Origin: Microbacterium murale
GTDB lineage: Bacteria > Actinomycetota > Actinomycetes > Actinomycetales > Microbacteriaceae
Direction of reading: 5' to 3'
DNA length: 64,000 nt
NCBI RefSeq assembly: GCF_014635185.1
Contig: NZ_BMCM01000003.1
Span: 1 to 64,000, forward strand
Of this stretch, positions 25,464 through 34,655 are shown one piece after another. Position 1 is the first letter of the stretch. The number at the start of each line of letters is the position of its first letter. The notes beneath the pieces are model-generated. The model was not told the DNA's origin. It was given only the letters and a program-made list of their open reading frames with translations, and did no database searches. The position numbers and the translations under genes are program-made.

Positions 25464-26612
25464 ATGACCGATGACGCACCCGAACCAAGGCGAATTCGTC
25501 TGAACGGGGAGCGATTCGATGGCGGCCGCCTCCCAATTGACTCGCTGCCGGAGATATCGAAGTACCAAGAGGTTGTCCGCCTCATCGCGCGAGCGGAGTG
25601 GGAAGAGGATCATCCGGGTGAGCAGGTACCACCGGACTTCGACGAGAGCCTTCGTCTAGCAATCTCAGATTTGAGAGACGGAAGTGCGGATGTGTTCGTG
25701 GTGTTCGAACAGCATGCGCAGTATCAGACGTACCAGGCCGAAGCCGACGAGATGGCTAACGAAACCATTGCTGCCGCGTACTCTGGCGAAGCACTTCCAC
25801 CGTTGCCCGCGAGCGTCGAGTACGACGCCCGCGATCTAATCGCGCAAATCGGCGGAACGCTTTCCTCTGAGTCTGACTCAATTGAGTTCTACGTAAATGG
25901 GGTGAATGCTGCTCCAGTACGGATCGACGTCGTCACGCGGCTTGAAGCGCGGGATATTCTCCTAACGCAGGACTTTTTGGTCGACTCTCAGCCGGTGAGC
26001 ACAGCTCCGAAGGACGATAAGCGCGCGGATGCCATCGTCGGACGGATCACCGTAATCGACGCGGAGAAAATGACGTTCATCTTGCGCACGCCCGATGGGA
26101 AGGATCTGAAGGCGCGATACGTCGGTAACCCGGTAGTGCTTGAAGACATTCGAGCGCTTGTCCATCCGGAAGCAGAGGGTCCGGTTACGCGAGTCTCTGG
26201 GTTGCTCCACAGCAAGGCCGGTGAACCGTGGCGGTTCTGGACGACGGATAAGGTCGAGCAGTTAACCTTTGAAGGTCCTTGGGCGCCTCTTCTCACGGAA
26301 CTCGCAAGCCTTCGAACGGATTGGTCGGACGAAGGCGCCAGTTATCCAATCGGCTTCGACGTGTTGGACGCAACGCAAACGTTGCTCTCGGCGGTCGATT
26401 TAGCATCAGACTCGAATCCGGCCGTTTTTCCTTCCATTCCCGGAGGAGTCCTCGTTGAGTGGGTGGGGGATCGCGGCGTCCGGTCAATCGAGATAACCGC
26501 GGATCTGAAGTTCGAGCTTTTCTCCATTGACCGAGGGCAGAGAGAAGGCGACTTCACGGAAACGAGTTCGATCACGGACGTACTCACGTTCGTGCGGGAG
26601 GTGTCAGCATGA
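25464..26612 (+). CDS. Unknown protein, first gene of a coupled pair
   Basis: The 382-residue soluble protein starts MTDDAPEPRRIRLNGERFDGGRLPID. A -10-like TATGAT at 25451-25456 is eight bases before the ATG at 25464, suggesting a near-leaderless transcript; in-frame codons further upstream have shadow composition. The middle (about residues 185-275) reads as a beta-rich domain: IVGRITVIDAEKMTFILRTPDGKDLKARYVGNP. No known motif was found. It overlaps the next gene by ATGA. The pair is embedded in a defence-rich region, so a toxin-antitoxin or defence role is possible but unproven. Confidence 0.75.
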   Translation: MTDDAPEPRRIRLNGERFDGGRLPIDSLPEISKYQEVVRLIARAEWEEDHPGEQVPPDFDESLRLAISDLRDGSADVFVVFEQHAQYQTYQAEADEMANETIAAAYSGEALPPLPASVEYDARDLIAQIGGTLSSESDSIEFYVNGVNAAPVRIDVVTRLEARDILLTQDFLVDSQPVSTAPKDDKRADAIVGRITVIDAEKMTFILRTPDGKDLKARYVGNPVVLEDIRALVHPEAEGPVTRVSGLLHSKAGEPWRFWTTDKVEQLTFEGPWAPLLTELASLRTDWSDEGASYPIGFDVLDATQTLLSAVDLASDSNPAVFPSIPGGVLVEWVGDRGVRSIEITADLKFELFSIDRGQREGDFTETSSITDVLTFVREVSA

Positions 26613-27136
26613 GTCTGCCGGAATCAAACGTGACGCTCGACGACGAGGAGACGGCCCTTCGGAACATCGACCTCGGCGAAGGCGAAGCGCTCGTCGAGGA
26701 CGCGTCCGAGCTGATCTTCCGACAGATCACCAAGCATTCGCTTTCGAAAGACGGACGCGTCGGCACCCATGCATTCGGCCAAGCCGATTCCGATCGTGGC
26801 AAGCCGTCATATTCCCGACGCTCGGTTGTATCGGCTCAGGAAGCTCGCGACTGGCATAACGCTAATGCGCGCACGCAGTCCCTCGCAGTTTGGGCTCTGG
26901 CGCTCGAGGAGGTGTTCGCGGAGCGGCTGTGGGCGATCGACGATTCGGCAGCTCCTGTCGAAGAAGGAAAGGTGCGCGCTCCCGGGCACTGCTACGTCGA
27001 CTATCGGCATTTGTCGCGCGGAGAAGTCAAGAGCATTCGCGCACGCCTGTACTTCGCTGCCGAGCGGCGCGGAGAGATTCCCACCACCTCCGAGGTCATC
27101 GGCGACGGTCTCATCGACTTGGCAGAGGTCGGTTAG
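26609..27136 (+). CDS. Unknown protein, second gene of a coupled pair
   Basis: The 175-residue protein contains the block LIFRQITKHSLSKDGRVGTHAFGQADSDRGKPSYSR, which resembles a widespread but unnamed family with an F-x-Q-x-H-P-x7-GR-x-S-x-x-AF-x-P pattern. Its C-terminal half has HCYVDYRHLSRGEVKSIRARL. The ATGA overlap with the upstream gene points to a fixed stoichiometric partnership. Function unknown. Confidence 0.75.
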   Translation: MSLPESNVTLDDEETALRNIDLGEGEALVEDASELIFRQITKHSLSKDGRVGTHAFGQADSDRGKPSYSRRSVVSAQEARDWHNANARTQSLAVWALALEEVFAERLWAIDDSAAPVEEGKVRAPGHCYVDYRHLSRGEVKSIRARLYFAAERRGEIPTTSEVIGDGLIDLAEVG

Positions 27137-27239
27137 GGCTTGCATCCCGGTCGAAAGACCTGTGCGTTGCGATAAGTGATCTTATCGTCGGTAGGGAGCC
27201 CGCCAGGGAACCAAGAACAGCCTGCTCGATCGAAGTAAT

Positions 27240-29564
27240 CTACTCATCGACATCATCGAAGATGCTACGTGTACCTCTTTCTGGCTGTAGTTCCCCTGGT
27301 TCGTCGCGACGGTCGTCGTCATCGTCATCCCATGGCGCATATTGCGACATTGAGTTCACCTCGGCCGTCACGACTTCTAGTCTCGTCTGGTAGTAGCTCA
27401 CGCGAGCGAGGATGTCATCGTCGTCGGCGAAGATCTCCCGCAGTTCATCGACCGTGTTCCAGTGTTCCTCAAGGTAGCTATCGGGATTCGATTCGACGTC
27501 GTATGAACTACTGAGTCCCCAGAAAAGGTCGTCAGGATCTCGCAGCGTTCCTACTACTTCCTCTCGGATCTCAGCGACTTCGGCTTCCGTCAGCCATTCA
27601 GTTGTCGACCAGACCGAGGATCGCAGGTCCCGTGCCGCATCAGCGAGTTGAGTTAACGCCATTGCCCGGGCTCCGTCCGGCAGCGATTGCTCCTTTTGGA
27701 GGAGCCCAAACAGACGTCGTGCCGTGCGGCTATGGACGACGGATGTAGCCCAGTCGGATACATGCTCCGCCCCGTCAACCACGAAAAGCGCTCGCGCGTC
27801 GGGGCTTGCTCGACGCGCGAGCAGCTCAAGGAGGTCGGACTTGACACGCCATTCGTCGGAGCCGCTAACACCGCTGAGGTGGCGCAAGGCCGCCTGAACA
27901 ACGGAAGGTCCTTCAACCTCACCGACGATGAGGTGGCGTCCACGCTCCTTGTGCGGGATTGCGTCCGGATGGCGCAGATCAATCTGTCTCACAAGATCTG
28001 GGAACGGAGTGGCCCTGACGATGCTCGCGACTGTCGCCACGCCGGACTGAAGGAAGCGGTTCGCTGCCTCGCGGATCGTCGGGTGAGCAAAGCTGTATGA
28101 CATGCCTATTGGGAACGTCTCAGACTTGACAAATGTGCCGTCGAGCGACTCAAGCGCGGCAGGGACCGACTCAAGGGTGGATCCGAGGTCAACCACTAAC
28201 TCCCTCGCGCGAGTCGAGTCCTGGATGGGTAAATGCAGTTCATTTCCGGCTGCGAAGAGGAGCGCCACCGCTGCTTTGTCTCTGGCGTTCAGTTGTCCAA
28301 TAATCTCGTCCAAGTAAGCCGTCGGATCGTCAAAGAAGGATGTGACAGCAATCCGATCACTCGGATCGAGAAGCTGCGTGAAGCGTGCGTTCCCGAGCCG
28401 ATATGCGAGGCCCGGGGTAAAGCTCTTCAAGTTGCTGACATGTTCTAGGTGGGGCTTGATGCGAGATCGGAAGTCAGTTGACTGATTCCCCAGCTTCATG
28501 TGGTTGTAGAGGATCATCTGCCGTTCCGCCGATGTCAATTCGCTGACGACTACCTCGATCCTCGCGCTATCCCAGAACCGAACGTTGGCCTCCTTGAGGC
28601 GTTGTACCGCATCCCTGTACACGTAGTCACGCGAGGTGAAGACGAACCGATTTCCTTGAGCGCGCGCCGCGAGTAGCGCGGCCATGTTTCGGCTCCACGT
28701 GTCCAGTAAGGATGGCTCGGCCGAGAGTTCGCCGAAGACATCGTCGACCCAGTACATGCGATTCGGGTTGCCCGGGTTCCACGCATCGAGAAACTCCGAA
28801 GCCGACGTAGCCTTGATCACGTCCATACCGCCGGCATCAACCGCGCCAAGCGCAAGCATCTGTGCGATGACGCTCTTCCCAACCGTGGGACCCCCAAGCA
28901 GGACGACGGCACGGTGGTGATCAAGCGCGTCCAGAGCCGCGCGGTAGGGCGCTGTCGAAACGAATGTCGCTGTGCTGGATCCGAGCGCGTGCAGAATCGC
29001 GCTCGCCTGTTGCCTGCGACGGTCGTCCAGAATCTCTGTGAGGTCACCTAAGCCGTACACTCTGGGCACCATTCGGCGCAGTTCTGAATTGTTGGATAGC
29101 TTGTCCTCGATCCAAGTCCGCGCCCAAACGCGGACGTCCTTCACGCCAAGCGCCTTAATTGCTGTGACAATTGCGGCGTTTGACTCACCTGTAACCCGGC
29201 AGTTGGTCATCAGTACGTAGTTGTCACAGAGGCCTCGGTGGTGAAGGTCGGCGATCTTTGGTAACTCGCTGGACAGACTGCTCAGGGAAAGTGTCTTGTC
29301 AGCTGAGGAGTGCTTCGCCTGGATCACGAAAGCTCCCGCTAAATCCTGCTCAGTGAGGTCGTCGCGCCAGACGCCGCGGAATGCGCCGTCCCTACCTTCA
29401 TCGTTACCGTCCTCAAAGGGCTCTACGGTCTGACCGAACGTTGACGACAGGACTGCCATACAAAGGTCCTGAAACGCTCGCCAGCCGAGCCGGGTGAGTT
29501 GCCATCCTTCGTCCACTGTGCCTCCGTGTTTTTGAAGCTCTCGACTGGCGACTGTTACAGACAT
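27240..29564 (-). CDS. Restriction-nuclease-like domain fused to nSTAND3-type NTPase (probable antiphage NLR-like protein)
   Basis: The 774-residue protein has an N-terminal PD-(D/E)xK-like nuclease domain: LGWRAFQDLCMAVL (about 26-39), GNDEGRDGAFRG (about 53-64) and FVIQAKHSS (about 79-87), giving D and Q-x-K active-site features as in Mrr-like enzymes. A STAND NTPase follows with Walker A GGPTVGKS (about 224-231) and Walker B MYWVDDVFG (about 270-278), the nSTAND3 pattern. The remaining 450 residues are helical, probably sensor repeats, ending in an acidic tail (WDDDDDDRRDEP). STAND nucleases with this plan sense phage proteins and then cleave DNA. It stands alone on the minus strand. Confidence 0.8.
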   Translation of the reverse strand: MSVTVASRELQKHGGTVDEGWQLTRLGWRAFQDLCMAVLSSTFGQTVEPFEDGNDEGRDGAFRGVWRDDLTEQDLAGAFVIQAKHSSADKTLSLSSLSSELPKIADLHHRGLCDNYVLMTNCRVTGESNAAIVTAIKALGVKDVRVWARTWIEDKLSNNSELRRMVPRVYGLGDLTEILDDRRRQQASAILHALGSSTATFVSTAPYRAALDALDHHRAVVLLGGPTVGKSVIAQMLALGAVDAGGMDVIKATSASEFLDAWNPGNPNRMYWVDDVFGELSAEPSLLDTWSRNMAALLAARAQGNRFVFTSRDYVYRDAVQRLKEANVRFWDSARIEVVVSELTSAERQMILYNHMKLGNQSTDFRSRIKPHLEHVSNLKSFTPGLAYRLGNARFTQLLDPSDRIAVTSFFDDPTAYLDEIIGQLNARDKAAVALLFAAGNELHLPIQDSTRARELVVDLGSTLESVPAALESLDGTFVKSETFPIGMSYSFAHPTIREAANRFLQSGVATVASIVRATPFPDLVRQIDLRHPDAIPHKERGRHLIVGEVEGPSVVQAALRHLSGVSGSDEWRVKSDLLELLARRASPDARALFVVDGAEHVSDWATSVVHSRTARRLFGLLQKEQSLPDGARAMALTQLADAARDLRSSVWSTTEWLTEAEVAEIREEVVGTLRDPDDLFWGLSSSYDVESNPDSYLEEHWNTVDELREIFADDDDILARVSYYQTRLEVVTAEVNSMSQYAPWDDDDDDRRDEPGELQPERGTRSIFDDVDE

Positions 29565-30263
29565 TATGTCGGCTTACCCACGCGAAACGGCTCAACCGTC
29601 TAACGGTCGCTCTGCAAGCGAACGCTGCTGAGGACTCGCCTGAAGGACCCCGCAGAATCCGTCCCCTTGCTCCAAGGTCGGGCGCCGGCCCCTGCAACGG
29701 CGCTGGCTTGGCCGCGCATAGACGACTGACTGTCTTCGGTCTGGGCCGGGTTCTTCGAACGGTCGAAGCTATCCGCGTCGCGCGGTGAGCCCGGGTACTT
29801 GGTCGATGGCCCGCCGTCAGTGATCACTGGTACGACGCTTGAACTTTACACAGTTCGCGCCCAGGGCAATCGGGCTGCGGCTCCCACTAGCGATACCTTC
29901 CCGGCAGACTCAATGGAGAGGCTCACACGGTTGAGCCATACCGACGAGCGCCGATCCATGATCTGACGAGTAAGAGTTCTAGTCACTCTTGGCCTTCTTG
30001 AAGTTGCTGCTGTCTTCGTTCATCCTGAGCAGGAGCGGTTCCTGCTGAAACTCACGGCTTTCGTTCCTGGAGGTGTCGCTCGAGGTCGTACATCTCACAG
30101 CCCTAGAAACGAGTACACGGGCGACCTTCCTAGTTCGTGGGACCGCCAGCAAAGAGTCGAAGACGTTGCCTTACAGGCGTCAGGTCGAACGCCAGGCGAA
30201 TCGGAGCGTCGGGCGTTCGCCGCTGATTGCAGGTGGGCCACTTTTGTCGAGAACGAGCCTAGA
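29565..30263. other. Intergenic region, no convincing gene
   Basis: About 700 bases between the nSTAND protein start and the next small gene. Frames here have skewed Ser/Arg composition and no motifs. It may hold the promoter of the 27240-29564 gene near its right side (CATAAT directly before the ATG) and decayed sequence. Confidence 0.5.
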
Positions 30264-30467
30264 TCAACGGTTACCCTCAAAAGGGTCGACAATGCTCTGC
30301 ACTCCGTGCTGAGCGCACACGAACGCGATGCGAACACCCTGTACGCCGACGCTGATGCTCGGGTCTGGATAGCAGTCCTCGCCGCATTCCACACAAGTCC
30401 GGTACCCGTTGCTGGTTGGCAGGCGGACGGGGACACCCTCCGGGCCATCGAACTCGTCGTACTCCAT
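30264..30467 (-). CDS. 67-residue zinc-ribbon-like protein
   Basis: CVECGEDCYPDPSISVGVQG then FVCAQHGV gives possible zinc ligands (CxxC and CxxH). The acidic N-terminus (MEYDEFDGPEGVP) and coherent composition suggest a real gene rather than a shadow. It is 27 bases downstream of the DUF6504-like gene on the same strand and may share its SOS-regulated transcript. Confidence 0.55.
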   Translation of the reverse strand: MEYDEFDGPEGVPVRLPTSNGYRTCVECGEDCYPDPSISVGVQGVRIAFVCAQHGVQSIVDPFEGNR

Positions 30468-30494
30468 GTGCCGACTCTACGAGCAACGCGAGGG

Positions 30495-30758
30495 TCAGTA
30501 GTCATAGGCCCGCTGAACATGCCAACCGTCCTCGCCTTTATACACATCGAAGACCAGCGACAACCCGTCCTCGTCTGTGCCCTGAAACCTCCAGCCGTAC
30601 AGCCCCAGGCTCGACTCGCGCGGTGCCTCCCACACAGAATGCCTCAGTCTGGTCGGAGTGTCGGTGATCCGCCAGCGCTTGCCCGCGTAGATCATCCGCG
30701 CAGGCACGTCGTCGACCATCCACAGGGTCATCTGGTGTTCGACTGAAATGGTGCTCAC
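30495..30758 (-). CDS. DUF6504-like protein, SOS-regulated
   Basis: The 87-residue protein (GTG start) contains PARMIYAGKRWRITDTPTRLRHSVWEAP and GYW-type GLYGWRFQGTDEDG, resembling DUF6504 proteins that in actinobacteria accompany the ImuB/DnaE2 mutagenic repair genes. Neither imuB nor dnaE2 is present here. The start lies 14 bases from a LexA-type box, which fits a DNA-damage role. Confidence 0.65.
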   Translation of the reverse strand: MSTISVEHQMTLWMVDDVPARMIYAGKRWRITDTPTRLRHSVWEAPRESSLGLYGWRFQGTDEDGLSLVFDVYKGEDGWHVQRAYDY

Positions 30759-30771
30759 GGGTTAAGAGAAT

Positions 30772-30787
30772 AGAACACCTGTTCGAA
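30772..30787. promoter_or_regulatory. LexA (SOS) box
   Basis: AGAACACCTGTTCGAA matches the Gram-positive SOS box GAAC-N4-GTTC with extended flanks. TATTCT on the minus strand and TATCCT (30794-30799) on the plus strand are possible -10 boxes on either side, so the site would control both divergent genes. Confidence 0.8.
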
Positions 30788-30831
30788 TATTGCTATCCTC
30801 GATTCCAGGCCGGACAGGAAGGAGCGCCGGC

Positions 30832-31143
30832 ATGGGCACCAGCAAGCGGCTTGCCGAGCACTACGACCTGCGCGCCGAAGAGAAGCAGCTCGAGCGTTAC
30901 GCCAAGACGGCTGGCCCGCTGCAGTCTCTGAGTGACCGGGAGCTCGACCTGGACAAACAACCGATGACCGTCTACCCACGGCCGCAGCGGGTCAAGGCTT
31001 GGATCCGGTTTGGCCCACAGCCCGCGCGCGTCAACGCGTTGCTAGTGCGCAGCACCGAGAGCGCCGTCGGCATCGAGTTCGTTGTTGCCGAGAAGACTTA
31101 CCGGTGTTGGGTTTGGGGCAACGCTGTCCAATTTTCGGAATAG
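30832..31143 (+). CDS. Unknown SOS-controlled protein
   Basis: The 103-residue protein has AGGAAGGAG before the ATG. Its N-terminal helix (LAEHYDLRAEEKQLERYAKTAG) is followed by a beta-rich domain (VKAWIRFGPQPARVNALLVRSTESAVGIEFVVAEKTYRCWVWGNAV). No family is recognised. Its promoter region carries the LexA box shared with the DUF6504-like gene. Confidence 0.7.
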   Translation: MGTSKRLAEHYDLRAEEKQLERYAKTAGPLQSLSDRELDLDKQPMTVYPRPQRVKAWIRFGPQPARVNALLVRSTESAVGIEFVVAEKTYRCWVWGNAVQFSE

Positions 31144-31156
31144 TGGCAGCGTTTCG

Positions 31157-31558
31157 TCAGGGCACATACACGTCGTTGTTGATGCCGAGCTGGAACAGCT
31201 GTCCCTCCCATAGCAGCTGCGCAACTATGATGCCGACTACCGACGCGATGGCCACCGCCAGAAAAGCGAAACCGATGCCGCGGCCGCGCTGTCCCTTCCA
31301 GCCGAGCACCCCGAGGGTCACCAGCCCAACGAGATGAGCGAGGACCAACGGCACCCCACCCATGATTTCTGCGGAACCAGCCATGGTTGTTCCGGCAGCC
31401 AGAGCCTTGCCTTGTTCTGTCTGTGCCTCAAACTGCGCAAGGCCATACCAAGTCCATGCGACAGCGGCCGTTGGAACGCCCAAGATGGTTGCCACTATGA
31501 AGCCGATCCCCATGCGGCGTGAAGGCACGGATTGCGCGCTTGAATCTGGCAAAGTCAT
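31157..31558 (-). CDS. Four-helix membrane protein, unknown
   Basis: The 133-residue protein starts MTLPDSSAQ and has three to four hydrophobic segments (about 17-38, 66-84 and 95-114). In-frame sequence upstream of this ATG is shadow-like. It ends 13 bases from the convergent SOS-controlled gene and is divergent from the STAND gene at 31720. An immunity or membrane-effector role cannot be judged from sequence. Confidence 0.6.
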   Translation of the reverse strand: MTLPDSSAQSVPSRRMGIGFIVATILGVPTAAVAWTWYGLAQFEAQTEQGKALAAGTTMAGSAEIMGGVPLVLAHLVGLVTLGVLGWKGQRGRGIGFAFLAVAIASVVGIIVAQLLWEGQLFQLGINNDVYVP

Positions 31559-31719
31559 GTCCCTGATCCTATGCATGGGGTCGACGGCAATCACGCCAGC
31601 ATTCTTCTTGTCGCCCGTCCCACATAGCTTGGAGGCAGGTGCGGCAGATTCGCGATGGACGCCAAACTGGGTATTAATCGGAGTGATGTGTCCCGATTTG
31701 TTCCGCCATGATGTGAGAC

Positions 31720-34620
31720 ATGGACGAAGCCTCCCTCTACGGCCGGCAAGGCGATTTCGACGCCGTGACCGCCGCGCCCCCTGGATTCCTGTTGATCGTT
31801 GGAGACTCTGGCATCGGCAAGTCGAGCTTTCTGTCGAGCTTGAACGCATGGCCCAGCGACCCGCTGATTTCGAAGCCGATCGTCCTGAAGTCGGTACAGG
31901 GGTCTCTGCAGACCGCTCTCGCCGATGCGATCAGCGACTGCATGTCGCAATACCTCGAAGACGCGCATGACCCCCAGACTGCTTGGAGCGTGGTGAAGTC
32001 CATAGGCGAGAGGGTGACATCTGTCAGCGGCCGAGAGATACTCAACGCCGTTCTCGCCGGCACGCTCGCATACGCCGAATCGAAGCTGGGAAAAGAGGCC
32101 ATCGATGTTGGCAAGAAGGTGCTCGGCGACATCGCGAAAGGCGGTCTCCTCGGCTTCGACGATCGGCTCGCGAAGATCCGCGTCCCTGACCGCGGGACCG
32201 AACTCTGCGTCATATCGGAGGCCCTCAGCGAGATCGCGGAGCGTCCTGTCGTTCTCCGGCTCGATAACGCTGAACGTCTGTCGCCTGACGACCGAGGCCT
32301 GATGATCGAGCTTACGGACGCTGTCAGCGGCAAGGTGTGGATCATTGCCTGCGTCACCAGGAACAACGAACCCGGCGATGAGGTAATCCAACAAGTGTCG
32401 GTGAGGGGAACTCTGCCGCACGAACTGCCGCCGCTGACGACACCCGCTATCGAGCAGTGGCTCGCCGCTTCGGAGGTGCCGCCCGCTCGCTGGGAGACGA
32501 TCACCCGTATCTCCAGTGGCTACCCCCTCTTCATCGCCGATGCCATTCGTCTATCCGGCGCTGAAGGATCGCTCGACGACATTGCCACCCCGAACGGGTT
32601 CCAGGCGCTGATGAAGGCGTCGTGGAAGCGCATCCCGGAGACGATTCAAACGATGGTGGCGCGACTGGCCCCGTTCGCGGATCCGCCTTCGGATGACTTT
32701 CTCACCAGATATCTGCGGCTCACGCAGCTGGAGCTTGGAGTCTTGATCAACAAGCTGATCGAGTCTGGCATCTTCGTCCGGAGGTCGGATGGGGAGGCCT
32801 GGTTCCATGATCGACGTCGTGCGTTCATTTGGGAGCAAGTCCTCCTGCAGAAAGTGCGAAGCGGCGTCGCCACCGAGGCCCTCGAGGCCGTCGGTCTCTG
32901 GGTCGAAGATCGAAAGAGCATCGATCCATGGGTGCCACCGGCGGCAGCGCTACTCACCAGGGCGGCCGAAAAGTTGTCGGCAAGTGGTCCATCCACCAAT
33001 TTCCACACGCTGTCCGACGAGGCGGTCGCCCTCCTGTGGGGTCTGATCGAGGTGAACGAGCCGTTCTCAGCGTGGGCCCCAGGCGCTGAGATCGGAGAGG
33101 TCATCCGGCATGCTGAGGCGCGCTCGGGGCTCGCCCTCGACGCGTTGCCACTCATCAGGCACCTCGAAGAACTGATGCTGATCGAGACCCTCGAAGAACA
33201 GGGCGTGGGCATCGTTCGGAGCACGATCGGAGGGATCACCGATGCCGCAGCCCTTCTCGGAGAAATTCAGCTTCGGTTCCACAGCACTCCGAGGCCACGT
33301 TTCGCCACTGTGGCCTTCGGCGCTTTCGTCCGCCCTGTCTTGGGAAAGTTCGAAGATGCCATCCTGAATCTCGGGCGGTCAAGTCTCACCGATCATAAGC
33401 AGCAATCGAGCCAGTTGCTCCGAAGTGGGAAGATCATCGGCGGCAACAGCCAGCCTCTGACTCTTGGCGCGACCGTGAGTATCGACAATCAAGCGATCAG
33501 TTTCACGGCAAGGTTCTCGACATCCGAGGCAAGAACCGAAGCTGAGCGCACGATCAAGAACATCTCTGAGCTCACCCCTCGAGTGCAACTCGTACGGTTA
33601 ATTCCCCTGCCACAGCCCCGGCTACGGTACGCGCGATATCGACTCGGCTCCGAAATGCTCGGGGTTAGCCTGGAGCCCACCAAGAACCCCACGGATGAGG
33701 AGATCATCCGATTCTTCGACCAGCGGGCTCAGTACGCGAACGGGCTGGGCGCTGTCAGCTCCGGTGACGAGATCGAGGTGTTCGATCTGGCGTGCAGGCG
33801 GTACCTTCTGGCTTTTCACACACCCTCGGGCGCCTGGACACGCTCCCTCACAGGATTCGAGGTGCGGACAGACAACGCGCAAACGACACAGATTGTTTCG
33901 GAGGTAGCATCCACGCGTCGAGACCCCCTTTCCGAACTTCAGCTACGCGCGGCCGGCTATCTCTCCGGCGGGGAACGAATCACGAGAGCTCTGTTCCAGG
34001 GTGGGGTCGAACTCCAGCTTCCGCACCCGCTGGTGGCTGTGCTCGATGAGGTAGAGCGGTTGGGTAAGCAGTACAACACCGGCTTCCGGTCGCTGCTTTT
34101 CCCGCCTGATGCACCGATGCTCGAGCGCGAGATTCGAGTCGAAAGGCAACGAGTCTTCGAAGTCAGAGAAGCCCTGGTGGCTGCCGGAGCCCCTGATACA
34201 GCCGGGCCCCGCCCCTCGATTCTCGTCGCCTTCTGGGAGGACACCGAGTCGGGGTGGGCCAGTGACTTCGGCAACTGGTCAGCCTGCGTTTTCACAGTGA
34301 ATGACGGTCTCGGCGCAGTACTCGTCCGTCGAGTAGCCGAGTCCGCTATCGGAAACAACTGGTGGCCCAACTTCCCGATTCCTCAGGTGTTCGAAAACTA
34401 TGCCGGCGTGAAAGCCGACTCCGTGAGCCAGGGGGATGCAAGCTGGCTCATCGCGCAACTACTCGGCTATGCCGACCATGACGCGCGAATGATGGACCTC
34501 GACACCGACCTCGGTAGAGCTGTGCGCAACAGCGGCACCTACGTAATCATCGGTGAAAGCGATGAGGAGCGATCCATCATCGAGATCGAGCCCGGCATGA
34601 AGAGCCTTCCGGCGGTGTGA
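31720..34620 (+). CDS. STAND-type NTPase with large unknown C-terminal region
   Basis: The 966-residue protein has an early Walker A (LIVGDSGIGKSSFL, about residues 25-38) and a Walker B-like VVLRLDNAERL (about 177-187), then WSKI/winged-helix-like ARC helices including HDRRRAFIWEQVLLQ. This is the plan of AP-ATPases/STAND proteins. The last 500 residues are mixed alpha-beta with no repeats I can name (for example the block around RYRLGSEMLGVSLEPTKNP). There is no obvious nuclease or TIR domain at either end. A small RxxxxH protein follows 35 bases downstream. Confidence 0.75.
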   Translation: MDEASLYGRQGDFDAVTAAPPGFLLIVGDSGIGKSSFLSSLNAWPSDPLISKPIVLKSVQGSLQTALADAISDCMSQYLEDAHDPQTAWSVVKSIGERVTSVSGREILNAVLAGTLAYAESKLGKEAIDVGKKVLGDIAKGGLLGFDDRLAKIRVPDRGTELCVISEALSEIAERPVVLRLDNAERLSPDDRGLMIELTDAVSGKVWIIACVTRNNEPGDEVIQQVSVRGTLPHELPPLTTPAIEQWLAASEVPPARWETITRISSGYPLFIADAIRLSGAEGSLDDIATPNGFQALMKASWKRIPETIQTMVARLAPFADPPSDDFLTRYLRLTQLELGVLINKLIESGIFVRRSDGEAWFHDRRRAFIWEQVLLQKVRSGVATEALEAVGLWVEDRKSIDPWVPPAAALLTRAAEKLSASGPSTNFHTLSDEAVALLWGLIEVNEPFSAWAPGAEIGEVIRHAEARSGLALDALPLIRHLEELMLIETLEEQGVGIVRSTIGGITDAAALLGEIQLRFHSTPRPRFATVAFGAFVRPVLGKFEDAILNLGRSSLTDHKQQSSQLLRSGKIIGGNSQPLTLGATVSIDNQAISFTARFSTSEARTEAERTIKNISELTPRVQLVRLIPLPQPRLRYARYRLGSEMLGVSLEPTKNPTDEEIIRFFDQRAQYANGLGAVSSGDEIEVFDLACRRYLLAFHTPSGAWTRSLTGFEVRTDNAQTTQIVSEVASTRRDPLSELQLRAAGYLSGGERITRALFQGGVELQLPHPLVAVLDEVERLGKQYNTGFRSLLFPPDAPMLEREIRVERQRVFEVREALVAAGAPDTAGPRPSILVAFWEDTESGWASDFGNWSACVFTVNDGLGAVLVRRVAESAIGNNWWPNFPIPQVFENYAGVKADSVSQGDASWLIAQLLGYADHDARMMDLDTDLGRAVRNSGTYVIIGESDEERSIIEIEPGMKSLPAV

Positions 34621-34655
34621 CGGTGCTCAGACCCGAGACGATGAGACGCTGAAGC

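Noticed and set aside
30095-30547. A 150-codon minus-strand frame
   Set aside because: Overlaps the zinc-ribbon gene in another frame and has Ser/Arg-rich composition.
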